Origin: SHZI01 sp964371995
GTDB lineage: Bacteria; Pseudomonadota; Gammaproteobacteria; Steroidobacterales; GCA-2729495
NCBI GenBank assembly: GCA_964371995.1
Contig: CAYJPG010000132.1
Span: 1-6,034, forward strand
DNA: 6,034 nucleotides
Direction of reading: 5' to 3'
In this document: positions 1 to 4,657 of the stretch, in pieces
Layout of the letters: each line of letters begins with the position of its first letter
Numbering within the stretch: position 1 is the first letter of the stretch
Program-made: the position numbers and the translations under genes
The notes under the pieces: model-generated
The model's input: the letters and a program-made list of their open reading frames with translations, nothing else
The model's database searches: none
What the model was told of the DNA's origin: nothing

Positions 1-889
1 GCGGTGCGATGGCAAAGCCGAGATCGGCACTGCGGGCCAGTTCCATGTCGCGTCCGGCCACCCGGAACAACGCCGCTATACCAGGCCGCGTCCGCCCCGC
101 CCGCATGCGCCGCAGGCCCTCGGCCACCAGGATGCGGTTATTGAAATCCAGCGGCACGAGATCAGCGACCGTGCCCAGCGCGACCAGATCGAGGCAGTCG
201 GTGACAGCATCGCGTGCCAGATCCGCCGGAATGATCCCCAGTCCAGCGAGCCGCTTGCCGGTTGCTGCCAGCAGGTAGAAAGCCACGCCCACACCACACA
301 GGGCCGGGCTGCCAAACACCGAGCCGGGCAGATTCGGATTCACGATCAGCGCCTCATCCGGCAGCACCGGGCCGGCCAGATGATGGTCGGTGATCAGCAC
401 TTCCATGCCGAGCTCGCGCGCACGCCGCACGCCCTCAAGACTGGTGATGCCATTGTCGACCGTCATCAGCAGCGTCGGCCTGCGCGTTGCGGCCAGTTCG
501 GCAATGGCCGGGGAGAGGCCATATCCGTATCGGAAACGATCCGGAACGAGGAAGTCGGGCGCCGTGAAGCCAAACGCGCGCAGGCAGGACACCGAGAGCG
601 CCGCAGCCGTCGCGCCATCCACATCGAAATCACCGATCACGAGCACGCGCTCGCCGCGCTGCCGGGCGATGACCAGTCTTTCGGCGGCGGCCTGCACGCC
701 CGGCAGGCTGCTGACCGGAATCAGCTGGGCGAGCTGCGGCTGCAGTTGCGCCGCACTAACCTGCCGTGCGGCCAGTACCCGCCGCAGCACCGGATGCAGG
801 CCGACCGGCAAGGCAGCGCTGACCGACTCAGCTGCGCTGCGCACACGAACCGCCGTGTTATCTTCATCTGCAAAACGGGGATGACGCAT
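1..889 (-). CDS. recJ: Single-stranded-DNA-specific 5'-3' exonuclease RecJ, N-terminal half (truncated by window edge)
   Basis: RecJ degrades single-stranded DNA 5' to 3' in the cytoplasm, serving RecF-pathway recombination, mismatch repair and base-excision repair. The minus frame stays open from the ATG at 889-887 to the left edge, giving 296 residues of a protein usually near 570. The DHH phosphoesterase motifs appear in order: motif I GDFDVDGAT (residues 86-94, with D87, D89 and D91), TVDNGI (143-148, D145), TDHH (167-170), and LGTVAD followed by VPLDFNNRIL (238-254, D243). The flanking text, such as GYGLSP (122-127), GVGVAFYL (199-206) and SDLGFA at the cut end, matches E. coli RecJ as I remember it. 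The residue between the second and third motif-I aspartates is Val where Ala is usual. No convincing Shine-Dalgarno precedes the ATG, but the N-terminal length fits the family (LP near residue 27 versus 18 in E. coli). The gene diverges from the Mth938-like gene with overlapping start codons. The family call is very secure; the exact start is moderately so. Confidence 0.96.
   Translation of the reverse strand, partial: MRHPRFADEDNTAVRVRSAAESVSAALPVGLHPVLRRVLAARQVSAAQLQPQLAQLIPVSSLPGVQAAAERLVIARQRGERVLVIGDFDVDGATAAALSVSCLRAFGFTAPDFLVPDRFRYGYGLSPAIAELAATRRPTLLMTVDNGITSLEGVRRARELGMEVLITDHHLAGPVLPDEALIVNPNLPGSVFGSPALCGVGVAFYLLAATGKRLAGLGIIPADLARDAVTDCLDLVALGTVADLVPLDFNNRILVAEGLRRMRAGRTRPGIAALFRVAGRDMELARSADLGFAIAP
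877..881 (+). promoter_or_regulatory. Ribosome binding site (GGGGA) of the Mth938-like gene
   Basis: GGGGA lies six bases before the ATG at 888 and supports that start. It falls within the first codons of recJ on the other strand. I see no convincing plus-strand promoter further upstream in the recJ coding sequence. Confidence 0.5.
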
Positions 890-1265
890 GCAACTAGATG
901 CCGAACCAGGTTCCGGAAATTATATACAGTCGGTCACGGCCGAAATGGTGCGCATCAATGGCCGCGACTTTCGCGGCCATGTGATCGTCAGCGCTGAGCG
1001 GATCCTTGCCGACTGGAATCCACGGCCGATCGCCGAATTGCAGGTGGAAGATTTCCAGGCAGCGCTCGAAAGCCAGCCGGAAACGATCCTGTTTGGCAGC
1101 GGTGCAAAACACCGCTTCGTCAGCAACTTCCTGCTCACGGCAATCATGTCGCAGGGTATTGGCTTCGAAGTGATGAGTACGGCGGCTGCCTGCCGCACCT
1201 ACAACCTGCTGCTGGGCGAAGGCCGACAGGTCGTAGCGGCCTTGCTGCTGCCAGAACCATCGTGA
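888..1265 (+). CDS. Mth938-like (DUF498/NDUFAF3-family) small protein, function unknown in bacteria
   Basis: This is a 125-residue soluble protein with no signal peptide or membrane segment. The sequence fits the Mth938-like fold family: a beta-rich N-terminal part with VRINGRDF (residues 21-28), an SAERI.ADW stretch (35-43), ILFGSGAKHRF (67-77), then IGFEVMSTAAACRTYN (91-106) and a C-terminal GEGRQVVAALL (110-120). The T-AAACRTYN block is the family signature. The eukaryotic relative NDUFAF3 helps assemble mitochondrial complex I; the bacterial role is not established, and nothing here shows a catalytic site. Length is typical for the family. The start at 888 is favoured by the GGGGA site and by the normal N-terminal length. 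It starts back to back with recJ, with overlapping start codons, and its stop is 3 bases from the nlpD stop. Family confidence is high; function is not assigned. Confidence 0.9.
   Translation: MQLDAEPGSGNYIQSVTAEMVRINGRDFRGHVIVSAERILADWNPRPIAELQVEDFQAALESQPETILFGSGAKHRFVSNFLLTAIMSQGIGFEVMSTAAACRTYNLLLGEGRQVVAALLLPEPS
903..913. repeat. Palindrome GAACC-A-GGTTC between recJ -10 box and recJ start
   Basis: There is a perfect 5+5 base inverted repeat around one central base. With a one-base bulge it extends to CCGAACC / GGTTCCGG (901-916). It covers the predicted recJ transcription start and lies within codons 6-9 of the small plus-strand gene. It is small enough to arise by chance. If functional it would act as an operator for recJ or as a 5' leader hairpin. 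Confidence 0.3.
919..924 (-). promoter_or_regulatory. Probable -10 box (TATAAT) for recJ
   Basis: Read on the minus strand this is a perfect TATAAT, preceded by TGTA, in otherwise GC-rich DNA. It lies about 30 bases upstream of the recJ ATG, predicting a transcript start near 912 and a leader of about 23 bases. I see no good -35 hexamer at 16-18 bases spacing, so it would rely on the upstream TG or on an activator. The box sits inside the coding sequence of the oppositely oriented small gene, so the AT-rich stretch could also be simple codon usage (Asn-Tyr-Ile). Confidence 0.45.
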
Positions 1266-1268
1266 AGC

Positions 1269-1979
1269 TCAGCGTGCCGGCAGCATGGTCAGCGGATCGA
1301 GTGGCTGGCCAATACGGCGGATCTCGAAATGCAGCATGGCGCGACGTTTACTGCCGCCGGGAATCGGCCCCTCGCCCATCCGCGCGATCTGCTGTCCGGC
1401 TGCCACCCGCTCGCCTTCCGCGACCAGTCGAACCTGGTTATAACCATAGGCAGTCAGCCAGTTGTCACTGTGCTTGATGATCAGCAATTCGCCATAGCCG
1501 ATCAGGCCACTGCCTGAGTACACGACCTGGCCGGCAGCTGTAGCACGCACCGGATCGCCCGCCCGACCGCCGATCTGTATACCCGAGGCAGTCAGCGGTG
1601 ATTCACCGTAGCGGCTCAGTACTTCGCCGGAAACCGGCCACTGCCAGCGCGGCGGCGCCTCGACTGCCGGTTGCGGTGTACCGGACGACGATACGGCACC
1701 GCCCGGCGGTGCCAGGCGCAAGCGCTGATTCACATAGATGAGCGTCCCGTCGCCGAGTTTGTTCCAGGCCGCGAGCTGCTTCACGCTCAGACCGTAGCGG
1801 CGGGCGATCGAGTACAGGGTTTCACCGTTCCGTACGGTATGAAATGCCGGACGCGAACCGGGTGGCACACGCAAGGTCGACGAAGCTCCGCGCCCGGTAG
1901 ACCCGCTGCCACGGTCGACTGTGCCGCAGGCAGTCAGCCCCAACACCACGAACAGGATGCAGAACAGCTGGCGGGTCAC
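1269..1979 (-). CDS. nlpD: NlpD: outer-membrane lipoprotein, LysM plus degenerate LytM (M23) domain, murein amidase activator
   Basis: NlpD activates the periplasmic amidase AmiC so that septal peptidoglycan is split at cell division. The 236-residue protein has a lipoprotein signal peptide: a hydrophobic core at residues 5-15 and lipobox LTAC with Cys18. Gly at +2 predicts outer-membrane sorting. A LysM peptidoglycan-binding domain follows (about 46-90, with NGETLYSIARRYG at 51-63). Next come a Ser/Pro/Ala linker and a LytM domain (about 114-234) opening with WPVSG. The zinc ligands are largely lost: the HxGxD motif reads ASGIQ (131-135), the central His is Tyr180, and the final HxH is MLH (215-217). 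This fits a non-enzymatic activator, as in E. coli NlpD, rather than a peptidase. The GTG start overlaps the pcm stop by four bases (GTGA) and has GAAGG six bases upstream. It is the last gene of the surE-pcm-nlpD unit; rpoS, the usual next gene, is absent. Confidence 0.93.
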   Translation of the reverse strand: MTRQLFCILFVVLGLTACGTVDRGSGSTGRGASSTLRVPPGSRPAFHTVRNGETLYSIARRYGLSVKQLAAWNKLGDGTLIYVNQRLRLAPPGGAVSSSGTPQPAVEAPPRWQWPVSGEVLSRYGESPLTASGIQIGGRAGDPVRATAAGQVVYSGSGLIGYGELLIIKHSDNWLTAYGYNQVRLVAEGERVAAGQQIARMGEGPIPGGSKRRAMLHFEIRRIGQPLDPLTMLPAR

Positions 1980-2674
1980 CCCATACCTTCGACAAGCGGC
2001 ACAAAAGAAACCTGCGACAGCAGCTCACGCTGCAGGCCATCGGGCGTGCGGGTCACCCGCAGCAGATCCTGCTGACCGGAAGGCCCCACCGGAATCACCA
2101 GTCGCCCGCCGGGCGCGAGCTGTTCAAGCAGGGCAGCGGGCACCTCGGCAGGCGCCGCAGCAACCAGGATCGCGTCAAACGGTGCCTGACCCGGCCAGCC
2201 CTGGAAACCATCGCCATGCCGATAACGGACATTGCCGAAACCGAGCTCATTAAGACGGGTACGCGCCGCCCGCTGTATACCGGCGAGTCGCTCGATCGTG
2301 AAAATCTGCCGCGCGAAGGGCGACAGCACGGCGGTCTGGTAACCGCAACCGGTACCTACTTCAAGGACCTTGCCGAGCGGCGGCACGGCGCTGCTGCTGC
2401 CGGGCGGAGGCAGCAGCGCCTGCGTCATCAGCGCTACAACCCACGGCTGCGAGATGGTCTGGCCCTGCCCGATCGGCAGCGCCGTGTCTTCATAGGCACG
2501 ACTCGCAAGCGCCTCATCGACAAACAGGTGGCGCGGTACGCTGCGGATTCGCTCGAGTACAGCCGTGTTGCTAATACCGTTTTCGCTGAGGCGCTGAATG
2601 AGTCGCTCGCGGGTGCGCGCCGAAGTCATGCCAATGCCGCGCGTTGTGGCCTCGCCGTTCACTTGGGCAACCAT
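1976..2674 (-). CDS. pcm: Protein-L-isoaspartate O-methyltransferase
   Basis: Pcm methylates isoaspartyl residues in aged cytosolic proteins with S-adenosylmethionine, starting their repair. In the 232-residue reading the family blocks are clear: VPRHLFVDEAL (46-56), YEDTALPIGQGQTISQP (61-77, including the conserved Ser75), SAM-binding motif I VLEVGTGCGYQTAVL (103-117), an acidic end of strand 2 at IERL (127-130), YRHGDGFQGW (151-160), PFDAILV (165-171), and APGGRLVIPVG (187-197). A Pro/Ser-rich insert (about 89-101) lengthens the loop before motif I. Three starts are possible: ATG at 2674, GTG at 2662 (giving a GTGA overlap with the surE stop), and ATG at 2629 (residue 16). The upstream GIGMTS resembles annotated N-termini in Pseudomonas and Xanthomonas, so I keep the longest. 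No start has a strong Shine-Dalgarno, which suggests coupling to surE. Function is secure; the start is uncertain by up to 15 codons. Confidence 0.95.
   Translation of the reverse strand: MVAQVNGEATTRGIGMTSARTRERLIQRLSENGISNTAVLERIRSVPRHLFVDEALASRAYEDTALPIGQGQTISQPWVVALMTQALLPPPGSSSAVPPLGKVLEVGTGCGYQTAVLSPFARQIFTIERLAGIQRAARTRLNELGFGNVRYRHGDGFQGWPGQAPFDAILVAAAPAEVPAALLEQLAPGGRLVIPVGPSGQQDLLRVTRTPDGLQRELLSQVSFVPLVEGMG
1986..1990 (-). promoter_or_regulatory. Ribosome binding site (GAAGG) deciding the GTG start of nlpD
   Basis: On the minus strand GAAGG stands six bases before the GTG at 1979-1977, inside the last codons of pcm. Its position, together with the GTGA overlap, supports translational coupling from pcm into nlpD. 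Confidence 0.6.
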
Positions 2675-3399
2675 CCGGCCAGCAGCTCTATCCTTGAGCT
2701 GTGCGTCAGATCGAGTTGCAAGGGCGTTACCGAAACGTAGCCATGCTCGATGGCATGAAAGTCAGTACCCGGACCGGCATCCTGGCCTTTTCCGGCCGCC
2801 CCGACCCAGTAGATGATCCGGCCCTTGGGATCACGCGCCTGCACAACACGCTCGGAACGGTGCCGGTAGCCCAGACGCGTGGCCTCAAAGCCCTTGATCT
2901 GCGCCCAAGGGACATCAGGCACATTGATATTGAGGATGGTGTCGGCAGGCAGCGGTACAGCGGTGAGCTGCTGGAACAGCGTGCGTATCGCCTGTCCTGC
3001 CGTATCGAAATGACGGTGCTCACCGGTCAGCGACACCGCGATTGCCGGCAGGCCAAGAAAACGTCCCTCGACCGCCGCTGCGACCGTGCCTGAATACAGC
3101 ACGTCGTCCCCCAGATTGGCACCGTGATTGATGCCGGCGATCACCATGTCCGGCTCCTGCTCCAGCAAGCCGGTGATCGCCAGATGCACACAGTCCGTCG
3201 GGGTGCCATTAACGTAATGTATGCCCTCACGCGTCCGGCCGACCCGCAGCGGGCTTTCCAGGGTCAGGGAGTGGCTGGCGCCGCTCTGGTTGCGATCCGG
3301 CGCCACCACGGTGATTTCCGCCAGATCGGACAGACTGAGGGCGAGTGTGGCCAGGCCATCGGCCAGATAGCCGTCATCATTACTGAGCAGCAAGCGCAT
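2659..3399 (-). CDS. surE: SurE: 5'/3'-nucleotidase (stationary-phase survival protein)
   Basis: SurE is a metal-dependent cytosolic phosphatase acting on nucleoside 5'- and 3'-monophosphates, and in E. coli also on short polyphosphate. The 246-residue length is typical. The start MRLLLSNDDG is the canonical N-terminus, with metal ligands D8 and D9. The other ligands are visible: S39 in APDRNQSGASHS (33-44) and N91 in GINHGANLGDDV (89-100). Further family blocks are YVNGTPTDCV (62-71), YSGTVAAAVEG (102-112), LNINVPD (156-162) and a late DFHAIEHGYVSVTPL (213-227). It is the first gene of the surE-pcm-nlpD unit, and its TGA lies inside the start region of pcm. Directly upstream is CACAACA with no purine-rich Shine-Dalgarno, yet the start is fixed by homology. 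It diverges from the Smr-domain gene. Confidence 0.97.
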   Translation of the reverse strand: MRLLLSNDDGYLADGLATLALSLSDLAEITVVAPDRNQSGASHSLTLESPLRVGRTREGIHYVNGTPTDCVHLAITGLLEQEPDMVIAGINHGANLGDDVLYSGTVAAAVEGRFLGLPAIAVSLTGEHRHFDTAGQAIRTLFQQLTAVPLPADTILNINVPDVPWAQIKGFEATRLGYRHRSERVVQARDPKGRIIYWVGAAGKGQDAGPGTDFHAIEHGYVSVTPLQLDLTHSSRIELLAGWLPK

Positions 3400-3461
3400 T
3401 GTTGTGAAAAGCCGTGCGAAAATGGAATGCTAAAGCATAGTGCATGAGTCGAGGAGCCCCG
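3400..3461. promoter_or_regulatory. Divergent promoter region between surE and the Smr-domain gene
   Basis: This short, relatively AT-rich gap must hold the promoters of both the surE operon and the Smr gene, unless those lie inside the genes. On the minus strand TATGCT (3439-3434) is a four-of-six match to a -10 box and would give a leader of about 28 bases for surE. On the plus strand TTGTGA (3402-3407) with TGG-AATGCT (3423-3431) is a weak -35 plus extended -10. A dyad, ATGCT-AA-AGCAT (3427-3438), overlaps both -10 candidates. None of these elements is strong by itself. Confidence 0.35.
3451..3456 (+). promoter_or_regulatory. Strong ribosome binding site (GAGGAG) deciding a GTG start for the Smr gene
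   Basis: GAGGAG stands five bases before the GTG at 3462-3464, close to ideal spacing. It lies inside the reading frame that would begin at the ATG at 3444, so it argues for the later GTG start. Confidence 0.65.
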
Positions 3462-4004
3462 GTGAACCCCAGCGGTGGAAAAAAACCAGATTCCGACCTC
3501 TCCTTCAGCGAACTGGTAGGCCCGGTAACGCCGCTCAAGGTGCGCGGACGGGTCAGCATAAAGGAGCCGCCACCACCACCACGCGCACGCTTCAAACAGG
3601 CTGACGAACGCGCTGTACTGGAAGAATCAATCTCCGGTGGGCCATCTGAACCGGCTATTTCCGCCGGCGACGAGATCAGTTTCCGGCGCAAAGGGGTGCC
3701 CCTTTCCGTACTTAAAGACCTGCGCCGCGGCAAATATGCCATCCAGGAAGAACTCGACCTGCACGGCATGAATACCAGCCAGGCACGTGCAGCACTCCGA
3801 CAGTTCATGAGCGAGTTGCTGATGAGCGACACCCGCTGTGTGCGCATCATCCACGGCAAGGGACTGCGTTCAGGCCCACGCGGCCCGGTACTCAAGGGCA
3901 AGGTCGTCACCTGGTTGCCGCAGTGGGATGAGGTGCTGGCCTATGTCACGGCACCGGAGAACAACGGTGGAACCGGCGCGGTTTATGTGCTGCTGGCACG
4001 TTGA
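3462..4004 (+). CDS. Smr-domain endonuclease-like protein (SmrA/SmrB type)
   Basis: The C-terminal half is a Smr domain: LDLHG (residues 98-102 counted from the GTG start), then IIHGKG (129-134) and a final GGTGAVYVLL (169-178). The DLH and HGKG motifs are those needed by nuclease-active members. The E. coli relative SmrB cuts mRNA between collided ribosomes, and SmrA is a broad endonuclease; which role applies here cannot be read from the sequence. The N-terminal part (about 1-85) is charged and probably flexible, with DSDLSFSELVG, a run of five prolines (36-40) and an FRRKGVP stretch before the domain. This layout resembles SmrB-type proteins, whose N-terminus contacts the ribosome. Translation from the GTG gives 180 residues. 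An upstream in-frame ATG at 3444 would add six residues but has no good ribosome binding site. The gene is convergent with the membrane-protein gene. Confidence 0.9.
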   Translation: MNPSGGKKPDSDLSFSELVGPVTPLKVRGRVSIKEPPPPPRARFKQADERAVLEESISGGPSEPAISAGDEISFRRKGVPLSVLKDLRRGKYAIQEELDLHGMNTSQARAALRQFMSELLMSDTRCVRIIHGKGLRSGPRGPVLKGKVVTWLPQWDEVLAYVTAPENNGGTGAVYVLLAR

Positions 4005-4039
4005 CTGAAAACTCTCGCCCCCAGGAAAGGAGCCGGTCC
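4005..4039. other. Convergent intergenic gap, no terminator seen
   Basis: These 35 bases lie between two convergent stop codons. The only foldable element is a four-base arm pair AGGA/TCCT around GCCGG (about 4028-4040), without a T-tract on either strand. I see no intrinsic terminator or other feature. Confidence 0.4.
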
Positions 4040-4606
4040 TCACGCCGGATTGCGCTCACGCCGCAACAGCGCCAGCGCGACAAACACAAACGTCACAAGC
4101 CAGCACAGCGCATAGAGCAGCAGCTTGATGTGCTTTACGGTGCCGGTAATCCAGGCGAGGGTTGTCAGTACCGTCGGGTAGAACTGGATCAGCGTGATGA
4201 AGCCGATATTTTCAGTCCAGTCGAGCATCGCTTCTGCCCAGGGCAGAATCAGGATGCCGGCAGAAATCAGGCCGGCCGGCAAAGGGTGGCGCGTTTTTGC
4301 GGCGAGCCAGCACCACAGCAGTGAGAACAGGCTCGCCAGTAGCGGTGGCCAGAGCAAATCGACGAAGAAAAACCAGCTGTAGATCCGGCGTGAGTCTGCG
4401 CTGTAGTGCGGGAGCTGCGCGTAGATGACGTCCGGCGTGGTAGGGAAACTCATGTCGATCGGATACAGCCCGTCGGACGCCGCCTGGAAAGCCGGCACCA
4501 GCACCAGGCCAAAAACCGAAAACACACACACGGCGGCGAGGAAGGTCAGGATGAGGTTGCGGCCCGAAGCATGCCGGCGGAACAAGGCGGTCAGCGTTGC
4601 TTTCAT
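4040..4606 (-). CDS. Multi-pass inner-membrane protein, family not recognised
   Basis: I do not recognise this 188-residue protein. It starts with a basic segment (MKATLTALFRRHASGR) followed by hydrophobic stretches at about residues 17-40, 77-103, 109-127, 134-156 and 160-182, and ends in a basic tail (RRERNPA). By the positive-inside rule both the N-terminal basic segment and the C-terminal RRER would favour the cytoplasm, implying an even number of spans, so one of the five stretches (perhaps 109-127, which ends in an acidic AEAMLDWTE) may not cross fully. A loop of about 36 residues with Pro, Asp and Tyr residues (SDGLYPIDMSFPTTPDV) separates the first two segments and is likely periplasmic. 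No catalytic motif or cofactor site is visible. There is no in-frame ATG, GTG or TTG upstream of the chosen ATG before the stop codon of the UbiD-like gene, and no clear ribosome binding site. It follows that gene after 51 bases on the same strand, so co-transcription is likely. Confidence 0.8.
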   Translation of the reverse strand: MKATLTALFRRHASGRNLILTFLAAVCVFSVFGLVLVPAFQAASDGLYPIDMSFPTTPDVIYAQLPHYSADSRRIYSWFFFVDLLWPPLLASLFSLLWCWLAAKTRHPLPAGLISAGILILPWAEAMLDWTENIGFITLIQFYPTVLTTLAWITGTVKHIKLLLYALCWLVTFVFVALALLRRERNPA

Positions 4607-4621
4607 GTCAGACCAGAATGA

Positions 4622-4636
4622 CAGGCAGCGCGCCTG
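4622..4636. repeat. Small hairpin CAGGC-AGCGC-GCCTG between the UbiD-like gene and the membrane-protein gene
   Basis: A perfect five-base GC-rich stem with a five-base loop lies in the 51-base gap, about 16 bases before the downstream ATG on the minus strand. No T-tract follows, so it is not a standard terminator. It could slow ribosome entry to the second gene or be chance. Confidence 0.25.
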
Positions 4637-4657
4637 ACCAGCTTGGCCACTGCACCA

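Noticed and set aside
380..997. Long plus-strand open frame (205 codons) opposite recJ
   Set aside because: It is antisense to clearly conserved RecJ motifs and overlaps the Mth938-like gene; its composition is that of a shadow frame in GC-rich DNA with no recognisable domain.
2216..2740. Plus-strand open frame (174 codons) opposite pcm
   Set aside because: It is antisense to all conserved Pcm blocks, with no ribosome binding site or recognisable family.
3558..3590. CCA repeat in the Smr gene as a possible microsatellite
   Set aside because: It is only four CCA units encoding part of a five-proline run; too short to be a meaningful repeat.
3380..3910. Minus-strand open frame (176 codons) opposite the Smr gene
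   Set aside because: The plus strand here encodes an intact Smr domain with its motifs and ribosome binding site; the antisense frame is a Ser/Arg-rich shadow and also runs into the start of surE.
4005..4042. Possible bidirectional terminator between the Smr and membrane-protein genes
   Set aside because: Only a four-base stem is available and neither strand has a T-tract after it.
4622..4636. Possible terminator after the UbiD-like gene
   Set aside because: The CAGGC/GCCTG stem is perfect but only five base pairs and is not followed by a run of T on the minus strand; kept only as a low-confidence hairpin.
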